From contig NZ_JAAGLV010000012.1 of NCBI RefSeq assembly GCF_010548305.1, positions 1 to 64,000 of the forward strand: a stretch of DNA of 64,000 nucleotides. Reading direction: 5' to 3'. Both the position numbers and the translations under genes were made by a program. The notes beneath the pieces were generated by a model that was not told where the DNA came from, searched no databases, and worked only from the letters and a program-made list of their open reading frames with translations. Shown here one piece after another: positions 1-7,826 of this stretch (position 1 is its first letter; every line of letters starts with the position of its first letter). Source of the stretch: Streptomyces sp. SID13031. Its GTDB lineage: Bacteria > Actinomycetota > Actinomycetes > Propionibacteriales > Kribbellaceae.

Positions 1-103
1 GTCAGGGAAACACCCAGTCTCCATTCCGAACCTGGAAGTTAAGCCTGACAGCGCCGATGGTACTGCGACCGGTAGGTCGTGGGAGAGTAGGACGTCGCCG
101 GAC
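1..103 (+). rRNA. rrf: 5S ribosomal RNA, 5'-truncated by the window edge
   Basis: The sequence carries the conserved 5S core CCATTCCGAACCTGGAAGTT, then AGCGCCGATGGTACTGC and the 3' block GGGAGAGTAGGACGTCGCCG. Compared with other actinobacterial 5S genes about 15-20 bases are missing at the 5' end, so the rest of the rRNA operon lies just outside the window. The 3' end is placed by family similarity and may be off by a few bases. Confidence 0.95.
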
Positions 104-113
104 ATTCACACTG

Positions 114-146
114 TTAAGGGCCACCCATCCACTGGGTGGCCCTTAA
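114..146 (+). terminator. rRNA operon hairpin terminator
   Basis: A perfect 14-bp stem (114-127 with 133-146) encloses a 5-nt loop and begins about 10 bases after the 5S gene. No clear U-tract follows, which is common for actinobacterial terminators. The position right after 5S supports a role in ending the rRNA transcript. Confidence 0.85.
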
Positions 147-207
147 TGCATGTGCCTGTACTTTTGTCTGAGCGCTGTTTTCCCTCGTACGACCGATAGG
201 AGTCACC

Positions 208-2664
208 GTGGCTACGCCACCTCGCAACCCCCGCTCTGGCCCGGGCGATCGCTCCGGCCGTGGTTCGTCCGGCGGATCGGGTCGTGCCGGCGGCGGACGG
301 TCCGGAAACACCGGCGGCCCCCGCTCCGGCGGCTCGAGTTCGAGCTCCGGCCCCCGCGGCGGCAGCTCTTCCGGCGCCCCGCGCGGCGGCAGCTCCTCTG
401 GTGCTCCGCGAGGTGGTTCCGGCGGCTCCTACGGAGGCGGCTCTGACGGCGGCTCCCGTGGCGGCTCTTCCGGCGGCTCGTACGGAGCTGGCTCTGGTGG
501 TAGCTCCCGCGGTGGTTCGTCGGGCGGCTCCTCCTACGGGGGCGGCTCAGGCGGCGGTTCTCGTGGTGGCTCTTCTGGTGGTTCCTACAGTGGCGGCTCC
601 GGTGGTGGGTCCCGTGGCGGTTCCACTGGTGGTTCCGGTGGTGGGGCCCGTGGTGGGTCTTCGTGGAGTGCTTCCGGTGATGGACGGAGTGGGGCTCCTC
701 GTACTGGTGGGTCGACTGGTGGTCCGCGCAGTGGTGGGCCGCGCCGGGACGACAAGCCGGCTCCGAAGCGGAACACGCGCTGGGATGACAAGGGCGATCC
801 GGGCCGCGACCCGTTCCGTGGGCAGCTGTCCGACCGCGATGACCGTGGTCCGCGTCGCGACGACCGCTCGGGCCTAGGCTCCGACGGCCGCTCCGCGCCG
901 CGTGGCGGCGACCGTGGTGGCGCCGGCCGCGACGACCGCGGCGGCTACAACCGCGATGAGCGCTCCGCGCCCGGTCGCGAGGACCGTGGCGGTTACAACC
1001 GCGACGACCGTTCTGCAGCCCCGCGTCGGGACGACCGCAGTGCTCCGCAGCGCGACGACCGCGGTGGCTACAACCGTGACGATCGCTCCGCGCCTCGGCG
1101 TGACGACCGGAGTGCGCCGCAGCGCGATGACCGCGGCGGCTACAGCCGTGATGAGCGTTCCGCGCCTCGGCGCGATGAGCGCAGTGCACCGCAGCGTGAC
1201 GACCGTGGTGGGTACAGCCGTGACGAGCGCAGTGCGCCCCGTCGTGATGACCGGAGTGCGCCGCAGCGGGATGACCGTGGCGGCTACAGCCGTGATGAGC
1301 GTTCGGCGCCGCGCAGTGCGCCTCGGCGGGATGATCGTGGTGCGCCTAAGCGCGATGACCGTGGCGGGTATCAGAGTGGGCCGCGGTCTGCGCCGCCTCG
1401 GGATGGTCGGCCTACTGGCTTCAAGGGTGGCGCGCGGACCGGGCCGCGGAGTGATGACCGTACGGGGTCTGTGCCTCGGCGGGATGAGCGGACCGGGTAC
1501 CAGGAGTCGGCTCCTCGCGATGACCGTGGACCGCGTCGGGATGACCGGTCCGGGCCTCGGCGTGAAGAGCGTGGTGGCCGGGGGCGGAACGACCGTGAGC
1601 GTGGCGGTCGTGGCACCGGACGTCAGGACGAAGAGAAGGTCGGTCCGCGCAGGGACGACCCGATCATTCCGGTCGGGATCACCGGTGCGGAGCTCGACAA
1701 GGGGATGAAGGCTGAGCTTCGGTCGTTGCCGCGCACCCTTGCCGACCTGGTCGCACAGCACCTGGTCGCATCCGGCCGGTTCCTGGACGACGACCCGGAC
1801 CTCGCCTACCTGCACGCCAAGACGGCGCGGCGGCTCGCGGCGCGGCTCGGCGGAGTACGGGAGGCTGTGGCGATCACGGCGTACCTGTCTGAGCACTATG
1901 CCGAGGCGCTGACCGAGTTCCGTGCGGTCCGGCGGATGACCGGCAACCACGAGATCTTGCCGGCGATGGCGGACTGTGAGCGGGCACTCGGTCACCCGGA
2001 GAAGGCGCTGGCGCTGTCGCGCGAGAAGCAGGTGATCGAGCTCGAAGAAGGTTCGCAGATGGAGATGCTGATCGTGGCGGCCGGGGCCCGGCGCGACATG
2101 GGTCAGACGGCGGCGGCGATCCAGACGCTCGAGATCCCCGAGCTGACCAAGCGGACCCGGGCGGAGTGGTTGCCGCGTCTGCGGTACGCGTACGCCGATG
2201 CGCTGGCCGAGGCCGGCCGGACCGAAGAGGCGCTGACGTGGTTCCACCGCGCGGCCGGCTCGGACGCCGACGGCTCGACCGGAGCAGCCGAGCGCGCGGC
2301 TGAACTCGAAGGCCTCAAGTTCACCGACCTCGACACCGACGAAGACGAGATCACCGTCGACGTAATCGACGACCACGCCGACGCCAACTCCGAGGACGAA
2401 GGCAACCAGTCCGACGACGACACCGACGAGTCTGACGACGAGTCCGACGACGAAGACGACGAAGGCGACGACGAAGCTGACGTTGACGACGAGGCTGACG
2501 CGGACGACGAAGCCGAGGCTGACGCGGACGACGAAGGCGACGACGCCGACGAGGTCGACGAGGTCGAGGACGGCTCCCAGGACGATGAGTCCGAGGACGA
2601 CGACTCCGAGGGTGACGAGGCTGCGGACGATGAGTCCGCGGTCGATGGGAAGTCGAAGGACTGA
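208..2664 (+). CDS. Arg/Gly-rich, acidic-tailed TPR-like protein
   Basis: 818-residue protein of unknown function in three parts. Residues 1 to about 180 are a Gly/Ser/Arg stretch with repeated RGGSS motifs. About 180-480 is a charged repeat region built from units like RDDRGGYNRDERSAP. About 484-708 is a folded alpha-helical domain that looks like tetratricopeptide repeats (for example YAEALTEFRAVRRMTG and RTEEALTWFHRAAG). About 709-818 is an extremely acidic Asp/Glu tail. The GTG start at 208 is preceded by AGGAG at 198-202. RGG tracts often bind RNA in other proteins, and the gene sits directly after an rRNA operon, so an RNA- or ribosome-related role is conceivable but only inferred. The repeats make length variation between strains likely. 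Confidence 0.85.
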   Translation: MATPPRNPRSGPGDRSGRGSSGGSGRAGGGRSGNTGGPRSGGSSSSSGPRGGSSSGAPRGGSSSGAPRGGSGGSYGGGSDGGSRGGSSGGSYGAGSGGSSRGGSSGGSSYGGGSGGGSRGGSSGGSYSGGSGGGSRGGSTGGSGGGARGGSSWSASGDGRSGAPRTGGSTGGPRSGGPRRDDKPAPKRNTRWDDKGDPGRDPFRGQLSDRDDRGPRRDDRSGLGSDGRSAPRGGDRGGAGRDDRGGYNRDERSAPGREDRGGYNRDDRSAAPRRDDRSAPQRDDRGGYNRDDRSAPRRDDRSAPQRDDRGGYSRDERSAPRRDERSAPQRDDRGGYSRDERSAPRRDDRSAPQRDDRGGYSRDERSAPRSAPRRDDRGAPKRDDRGGYQSGPRSAPPRDGRPTGFKGGARTGPRSDDRTGSVPRRDERTGYQESAPRDDRGPRRDDRSGPRREERGGRGRNDRERGGRGTGRQDEEKVGPRRDDPIIPVGITGAELDKGMKAELRSLPRTLADLVAQHLVASGRFLDDDPDLAYLHAKTARRLAARLGGVREAVAITAYLSEHYAEALTEFRAVRRMTGNHEILPAMADCERALGHPEKALALSREKQVIELEEGSQMEMLIVAAGARRDMGQTAAAIQTLEIPELTKRTRAEWLPRLRYAYADALAEAGRTEEALTWFHRAAGSDADGSTGAAERAAELEGLKFTDLDTDEDEITVDVIDDHADANSEDEGNQSDDDTDESDDESDDEDDEGDDEADVDDEADADDEAEADADDEGDDADEVDEVEDGSQDDESEDDDSEGDEAADDESAVDGKSKD

Positions 2665-2684
2665 CCTGGCTGGATCTGGTAACT

Positions 2685-2734
2685 GAACGGCCCGGGTGGG
2701 TGGTGGAGAAATCCGCTGCCTACCCGGGCCGTTC
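2685..2734 (+). terminator. hairpin after the TPR gene
   Basis: A perfect 13-bp GC-rich stem (2685-2697 with 2722-2734) with a 24-nt loop lies just after the stop codon of the TPR protein gene and before the CHAD gene. There is no U-tract. It probably separates the two transcription units. Confidence 0.6.
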
Positions 2735-2797
2735 GTCTTGTCCGGGGGCGGGCGGCGTGGCGGGGCATGGCCTCTGGTCAGCGACGAGAATGGGGCG

Positions 2798-3874
2798 ATG
2801 GCGGACACGGTGAGCTCGGCGCGAGACGACCAGACGGCCGAAGCACAGCCCGGTACGCCGGGAACCGGCGAGCCGGCTGCGCCCGAAGCTGCTGAGGCAG
2901 CTCCACCTGGGGTTGGTGAGCCGGCTGTGCCTGGAATCGGTGAGCTGGTTGCGCCGGGGGGTCGTGAGTCGACGCCGTCGGCAGGTGAGGCGACAGTGGC
3001 GGCTGGTGAGGTGGGTCGGGCTGTTGTGGGTGGTGGGGAGTTGTTGGTGGGGGAGTTGGTGGGGCGGGCTGTTGGGAAGGGGGCTAGGCGGCTTGTCAAG
3101 GCGGTGGGGATGGTGGAGCGGGGGGAAGATGACGCGATTCATCAGGTGCGGGTGTCGTGCCGGCGGTTGCGGAGTGATCTGAAGTTGTTCCGGAAGGTGC
3201 TGGCGGGGGAGTGGAGCGGCGAGCTACGGGATGAGCTGGCTTGGCTGGCCAACAGTTGTGGTGAAGCGCGCGATCTCGAGGTGATCGCGGAGTTGGTGCG
3301 CGATGGCGTGACCAGCGAGGACGATCCGGATCATGTGGGGACGATTCTCGGGACGTTGACGATCGGGCTGGAGCGAGCCGGCGCACGGTCGGCGGAGGTC
3401 GTCACAGGTGAGCGAACCGCCTTGCTGGTGGCCAATCTGAAGGCTGTCGCGGCCGCGCCTGAGCTGAACGAGAAGGCCTCGAAGTCCTGCGCCGAGGTGC
3501 TGCCCAAGCTGCTGACGGCGGCGCAGAGGAAGTTCAGCGAATCGGCCGACCTGCTGAAGCCGTGGACGCCGGATGACGACTGGCACGAGGTGCGGTTGCT
3601 GGCGAAGCGGGTTCGGTACGCGGCTGACACCACTGCGTCGGTGCTTGGCGATGAGGCGCGGGAGGCCGCAGTACAGGCGGCGAAGTTCCAGGAGTTGCTG
3701 GGCCAGCATCAGGACCACTGCGCGGCTGCCGACGCGCTGACCGCGCTGGCGAAGGAGGCGGCTGCTCAGAGCGATGCTGAGCTGTCGTTCACTCTCGGGC
3801 GGCTGACTGAGCGACACCGCGCAGCCCGCAAACCACTCCGCGAGGAGTTCCTCAGCCAGTACCACCGGCCGTAA
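2798..3874 (+). CDS. CHAD domain-containing protein
   Basis: 358-residue protein. The N-terminal ~95 residues are low-complexity Ala/Glu/Pro/Gly. The rest is a CHAD domain (conserved histidine alpha-helical domain), recognised by the helix IHQVRVSCRRLRSDLKLFR and later basic and His residues (DDWHEVRLLAKRVRYAAD, GQHQDHCAAADAL). CHAD domains bind inorganic polyphosphate in characterised cases. No CYTH triphosphatase partner domain is fused here. The ATG at 2798 was chosen because an upstream in-frame start would lie inside the preceding hairpin; the Shine-Dalgarno is weak. The 3' end converges on the DUF1015 gene with 22 bases between the stops. Confidence 0.85.
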   Translation: MADTVSSARDDQTAEAQPGTPGTGEPAAPEAAEAAPPGVGEPAVPGIGELVAPGGRESTPSAGEATVAAGEVGRAVVGGGELLVGELVGRAVGKGARRLVKAVGMVERGEDDAIHQVRVSCRRLRSDLKLFRKVLAGEWSGELRDELAWLANSCGEARDLEVIAELVRDGVTSEDDPDHVGTILGTLTIGLERAGARSAEVVTGERTALLVANLKAVAAAPELNEKASKSCAEVLPKLLTAAQRKFSESADLLKPWTPDDDWHEVRLLAKRVRYAADTTASVLGDEAREAAVQAAKFQELLGQHQDHCAAADALTALAKEAAAQSDAELSFTLGRLTERHRAARKPLREEFLSQYHRP

Positions 3875-3896
3875 GCCGCCAGAACCAGCAGCCGAA

Positions 3897-5060
3897 CTAG
3901 CTGAGCATCCGGAACAGCAGCCCCACGCGCGGCTTGGGACCGAACGAGGTCGCCTTCTGCGGCAGTACGACGCCGCGCACGGCCGACCGCAGCACCTGGT
4001 CCATCCGCGGCGCTACAAGCTCCACTGCGGCCTGCTGTGGCCCAGCGAGGGCTACTGCGTCCGTCAGCGCGTGGTGGAAGGTGATCTCGTCTGCGGGCAC
4101 TCCCCAGGCCGGCAGCAGCTCCCTGTGCAGCAGGGCGACCGTAGGAGTCACCTGCCCCTCTGTGGACTGCAGTGTCACCCAGGAGGTGCCGTCGGTGATC
4201 GCGATGCGATCCGGCACGCCCTCCACCCGACCAGGCAGCACCCGCCAGCCACTCGGTGTACGGGACGACACCAACTCCAGCGTGAGCCCCGGGACGACGC
4301 GGTGGATCGGGTCGAGGGTCAGCGGGTGCCGCTCGTTGTCGACGAGCATGGCCAGGCCGACATCGGTGCCGTCGCGGTTGGGGTCGCGCCGGTTGCGTTC
4401 CAGGTACGCCGCGTAGCGGTGGTGACCGTCGGCGATCAGCGCCTCGTGCGTCGCCAGCTCGTCGGCGATCTTGGCCAGCAGGTCCGGGTCCTCGATCCGC
4501 CAGATTCGGTGGTGGGCGCCGTTCTCGGTGTCGGCAACCAGCCAGGGCTCGCCCGCGCGGGCCTCGTCGACGGCGTCGCTTGCCACCCGGCCACCGTTGT
4601 AGGCGAGCAGGATCGGCTCCAGATCGGCGTCGGTCGCCTCCATCAGCTCGAACCGGTCGTCGACCCAGTGCGGCATCACGTCCTCGTGCGGCAGCACCAC
4701 CCGGCGGCCGGGATCGAGCGCGAGTGCCCCGACCAGGCCGCACAGTACGGCGCCCTGGAACTGCTGCTCGTACACGTAAAGCGCGGGGCTGCGGTCCTGG
4801 ATCACCACCCCTTGGTGCTGCCAGTCGGCGAGTCTGCGCGCGGGCTCGTCGTACCGGCCGGGACCCAGGTCGGGATCGCGTGGAAGGATGAGCCTCACCA
4901 TGTTGTGGAGATCAGAGTCAGTCAGCCGCCGGACGATGGCGGGTTCCAGTACGTCGTACGGCGGCGAGGTCACCGCGCCGAGGCCGCTCACCTTGCCCGC
5001 GACGAACCGCCAGGCCCGCAGCGGCTCGAGCCGCAGCACGCTTGCGGACGCTTCTGACAT
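3897..5060 (-). CDS. DUF1015 family protein
   Basis: 387-residue cytosolic protein that matches the DUF1015 (PF06245) family from end to end. It carries the early motif TSPPYDVL, then NMVRLILPRDPD, the central PHEDVMP and the strongly conserved IADGHHRYAAYLERNR. The family has no settled function in my knowledge. The start at 5060 (MSEASASVLRLEPLRAWRF) fits the family N-terminus; another in-frame ATG lies three codons upstream. The gene is divergent from the HAD phosphatase, with only 24 bases between starts, so the promoters must overlap. Confidence 0.85.
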   Translation of the reverse strand: MSEASASVLRLEPLRAWRFVAGKVSGLGAVTSPPYDVLEPAIVRRLTDSDLHNMVRLILPRDPDLGPGRYDEPARRLADWQHQGVVIQDRSPALYVYEQQFQGAVLCGLVGALALDPGRRVVLPHEDVMPHWVDDRFELMEATDADLEPILLAYNGGRVASDAVDEARAGEPWLVADTENGAHHRIWRIEDPDLLAKIADELATHEALIADGHHRYAAYLERNRRDPNRDGTDVGLAMLVDNERHPLTLDPIHRVVPGLTLELVSSRTPSGWRVLPGRVEGVPDRIAITDGTSWVTLQSTEGQVTPTVALLHRELLPAWGVPADEITFHHALTDAVALAGPQQAAVELVAPRMDQVLRSAVRGVVLPQKATSFGPKPRVGLLFRMLS

Positions 5061-5084
5061 GGGCGGCATCGTACGGGGGGAAGC

Positions 5085-6197
5085 ATGACCAAGGCGCAGG
5101 AATCGCCCGCTCCACTGTCGGCTTGTGACGAACCGCTCGCCGGCCGGTACGACGTGGCGCTGCTCGACCTGGATGGCGTGGTCTACGTCGGCCCCGACCC
5201 GGTCCCGGACGCGCCGGAGAATCTGCGCAAGGCCGCCGCGGAGGGGATGCGGATCGGCTACATCACCAACAACGCGAGCCGGCCGGCCTCCGTGGTCGCC
5301 GAGCACCTGGCGTCGTTCGGGCTGGACGTGATCGGCGAGGACGTCGTCACCTCCGCGCAGGCGGCGGCGAAGCTGATCGCGAAGGAGTTCCCGAAGGGTT
5401 CGCCGGTGCTCGTGGTCGGTGGCGAGGGGCTGATCGCGGCGCTGGAGGAGTATGAGCTGCGGCCGGTCCGGAGCAGCGACGCGCACCCGGTCGCCGTCGT
5501 CCAGGGGTTTCATCCTGATGTGAACTGGGTGATGCTCGCGGACGGCGCGCACGCGATCAACGAGGGCGCCAAGTGGTACGCGACGAATCTTGATCTGACC
5601 ATCCCGACCGCGGGCGGCAAGGCTCCTGGAAACGGGACGCTGGTCCAGGCGGTACGGGCGGCTGTCGAGGTCGATCCGATCGTGGCCGGCAAGCCGGAGA
5701 CGCCGTTGCTGGAGACGAGCATCGAGCGGCTGAAGGCCGAGCGGCCGTTGATGATCGGGGACCGGCTGGACTCCGACATCGCCGGCGCGCACAACGTCGG
5801 GATCGCGAGCCTGTGGGTTGCCACCGGCGTACACGATGCCTATGACCTCGCTGCGGCGCCGAAGAACGAGCGGCCGACGTACATCGGGGCCGGGCTCGGT
5901 GCTTTGCGGCAGAAGCATCCGGGGGTGACGGTCGACGGCGGCAAGCACAGCTGCGAGGGCTGGACGGCTTCGGTTGTTGACGGCGCAGTGGCTGTGACGG
6001 GCGAGGGCGAGCCGTACGACGGGCTGCGGGCGATCCTGTCGGCGACCTGGGCGGCGGTGGACGCTCCGGCCAAGTCGGTCGCCAAGACAGCCTCGAAGGG
6101 CGCGGCCCGGGGGCGGCGGCCGCTGCCGAAGCCGGCGCCGGAGCTGGGCTCGATCAAGATCGGCGAGGCGCTGCACCGGGTGGGCCTGGACAAATAG
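5085..6197 (+). CDS. HAD-IIA family sugar-phosphatase-like hydrolase
   Basis: 370-residue protein of the NagD/p-nitrophenyl-phosphatase branch of the HAD superfamily. The catalytic motif I is LLDLDGVVY with D28 and D30. Motif II is YITNNASRP, and the late motif is MIGDRLDSDIAGAHNVGI with the Mg-binding aspartates. The substrate cannot be told from the sequence; relatives dephosphorylate small phospho-metabolites. Residues after ~320 are a basic Ala/Lys/Arg-rich extension not needed by the HAD fold. The ATG at 5085 follows a GGGGGGAAG Shine-Dalgarno. In actinobacteria a HAD-IIA gene often precedes tlyA, as here. Confidence 0.9.
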   Translation: MTKAQESPAPLSACDEPLAGRYDVALLDLDGVVYVGPDPVPDAPENLRKAAAEGMRIGYITNNASRPASVVAEHLASFGLDVIGEDVVTSAQAAAKLIAKEFPKGSPVLVVGGEGLIAALEEYELRPVRSSDAHPVAVVQGFHPDVNWVMLADGAHAINEGAKWYATNLDLTIPTAGGKAPGNGTLVQAVRAAVEVDPIVAGKPETPLLETSIERLKAERPLMIGDRLDSDIAGAHNVGIASLWVATGVHDAYDLAAAPKNERPTYIGAGLGALRQKHPGVTVDGGKHSCEGWTASVVDGAVAVTGEGEPYDGLRAILSATWAAVDAPAKSVAKTASKGAARGRRPLPKPAPELGSIKIGEALHRVGLDK

Positions 6198-6329
6198 CCC
6201 GGCTGGGCCGTACGGACCGGCACAGCGGGACACTGGCACGGGTGGGCTGGTATTGCGGCCGTGGCGCGATACCGTGGCTGGCAACCAAGCCTGACCGGTG
6301 GGGTGCAGAATCAAGCACGGAGGTTTCTC

Positions 6330-6860
6330 ATGGTGATGGATGCATTGCGCGGCTACGTACAGCTCGCGAACGGTCTGACCGAGGTGACGAAGCAGCGTGC
6401 GCAGCAGGCCGCGAAGGCGTTGTTGCAGCAGACCGGCGCGGACGCGCTGACGGCCGGCGTGACCACCAAGGTGAGCGACCTGGCCGAGGAGATCGTTGCC
6501 ACCAGCAAGAGCAACCGGCAGTTGCTGCAGGCGATCGTGGCGAACGAGGTCGAGGGCGCGGTGGCGCGGCTCGGGTTCGTCCGGTCCGAGGAGGTCGCGG
6601 CGCTGAGCCGGCGGGTCGATGGGCTGGAGCGCGAGCTGTCCGAGGCGAATGACGCGCTGGCGGCCGCCGCTGTCTCTGCTCCGGCGCCCGCTGCTGCCGC
6701 TTCGAAGCCGGCGGCGAAGAAGGCTGCCGCGGTGAAGACGCCGCCGGTCAAGAAGGCCGCTGCGAAGAAGACTGCGGCCAAGAAGACCGTGGCAACCAAG
6801 ACGGCGACCAAGACTGCAGTGAAGAAGACGGCCAAGAAGGCCCCGGCGAAGAAGGCGTGA
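6330..6860 (+). CDS. phasin-like protein with histone H1-like tail
   Basis: 176-residue protein. Residues 1 to about 110 are predicted amphipathic helices (MDALRGYVQLANGLTEVTK and a heptad region RRVDGLERELSEANDALAA) resembling phasin or coiled-coil adaptor proteins. Residues 120-176 are an Ala/Lys/Pro-repeat tail (KKAAAKKTAAKKTVATKT) like histone H1 C-termini and the PhaF tail. The domain order recalls PhaF-type proteins that link granules to DNA, but no PHA gene is nearby, so only DNA binding by the tail is reasonably inferred. The ATG at 6330 has GGAGG at 6319-6323. The gene is one base upstream of the next gene and likely co-transcribed with it. Confidence 0.8.
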   Translation: MVMDALRGYVQLANGLTEVTKQRAQQAAKALLQQTGADALTAGVTTKVSDLAEEIVATSKSNRQLLQAIVANEVEGAVARLGFVRSEEVAALSRRVDGLERELSEANDALAAAAVSAPAPAAAASKPAAKKAAAVKTPPVKKAAAKKTAAKKTVATKTATKTAVKKTAKKAPAKKA

Positions 6861-6861
6861 C

Positions 6862-7710
6862 GTGACCGACTACCCCGGCGAGCAGTTCCCCCCGGCAGTC
6901 GACCCCGACGTCGAGCCGGGCCGCGAGCCCCGGCCCGGCGAGAACGCCGAGCCCGACTACGACACCGAGCCCGGCCCGGACTCGCACACCCCGTGGGTCA
7001 ACCCGACCCTCCAGGGCCGCCCGCACACGGACCCCCTGCTGGCCGGCTTCACCGTCTACGGCGACCCCACCCCAGAGCCAGACCCCGAAGAAGACACCGA
7101 ACAAGCCTTCGAGGCCTCCCTGGAAGAGCCAGAACGCCACTCCTTCGTAGACGACGGCCCGGACGACTGGTCAGACGACACCTCTGCAGCGGGCGACGAG
7201 CCGGTGCCGGTAGCGCCGAGCGCTGGGGCAGCAGGAGGCTCCACACCGGGCTCTGCATTCCCCCGGCCTGCGGGTCCAACCCCCGGGCAGGCGTTCCCTC
7301 GGCCGGCGGCCACGTCTGCCACTCAGTCGTATACCCAGCAGACTCCGGCTGCACCAGCTCCGCGGCCCGGGGCGTATGTGCCCGGCGCGCCTGCGGCCCC
7401 GCGACCGGCGGCTCCGTCGTACACCCAGCAGGCACCGGCTGCACCGACGCCTGCACCTCCAGTGCCTGCTGCGCCCGCGCCTTCGGCTCCTCGGCCTGTG
7501 GTGCCGGTGCCTGCCGCGCCTGCGGCCGTAGTACGGGCTGAGGAGCGTGGCGAGGACGAGGTGCATCCGTTGGTTGAGGAGACCATGGAGCGGTTGGATG
7601 GGTTGCGTGACAAGCCGGTGGGCGAGCATGCGGACGTTTATGCGGATCTGCATGAGCGGCTGCAGAGTGCTTTGGTGGAGGCGGACGCCGACCATGGCGA
7701 CCGGGGTTGA
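6862..7710 (+). CDS. Pro/Ala-rich hypothetical protein upstream of tlyA
   Basis: 282 residues from a GTG start one base after the preceding stop. Residues 1-100 are acidic and Pro-rich; about 100-230 is a Pro/Ala/Gln low-complexity linker with repeats of the type SYTQQ-APAAP. Only the last ~45 residues look folded (HPLVEETMERLDGLRDKPVG followed by EHADVYADLHERL). That short helical segment resembles small hypothetical proteins that precede tlyA in many actinobacteria, so this is probably the same gene with a large disordered N-terminal extension. Function unknown. It was probably translationally linked to tlyA before the element at 7725-7826 was inserted between them. Confidence 0.75.
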   Translation: MTDYPGEQFPPAVDPDVEPGREPRPGENAEPDYDTEPGPDSHTPWVNPTLQGRPHTDPLLAGFTVYGDPTPEPDPEEDTEQAFEASLEEPERHSFVDDGPDDWSDDTSAAGDEPVPVAPSAGAAGGSTPGSAFPRPAGPTPGQAFPRPAATSATQSYTQQTPAAPAPRPGAYVPGAPAAPRPAAPSYTQQAPAAPTPAPPVPAAPAPSAPRPVVPVPAAPAAVVRAEERGEDEVHPLVEETMERLDGLRDKPVGEHADVYADLHERLQSALVEADADHGDRG

Positions 7711-7724
7711 GTGACCGCGGGGAC

Positions 7725-7826
7725 TAGGGCGTGTCTCCTAATTCCCTGCGTGCTGCGCGGCACTCGGCACGGCACCTCGCACCGAGCACCTGCTCGCGAC
7801 TGCAGGGAATTAGGAGACACGCCCTA
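7725..7826. mobile_element. MITE-like element with 23-bp terminal inverted repeats, TA duplication
   Basis: Two perfect 25-nt arms (7725-7749 and 7802-7826) are inverted repeats around a 52-nt centre. If the outer TA on each side is a target duplication, the element is 7727-7824 (98 bp) with 23-bp termini beginning GGGCGTGTCTCCTAATT. There is no room for a transposase. Length, perfect termini and TA flanks fit a non-autonomous element mobilised by an IS with TA target preference (IS5- or IS630-like); the family is an inference. The right arm contains AGGAG (7812-7816), and the tlyA ATG starts at the first base after the right TA. Confidence 0.7.

Noticed and set aside
874..3099. 741-codon minus-strand frame opposite the TPR and CHAD genes
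   Set aside because: It crosses two genes and a terminator, and its translation is low-complexity complement of the repeats.
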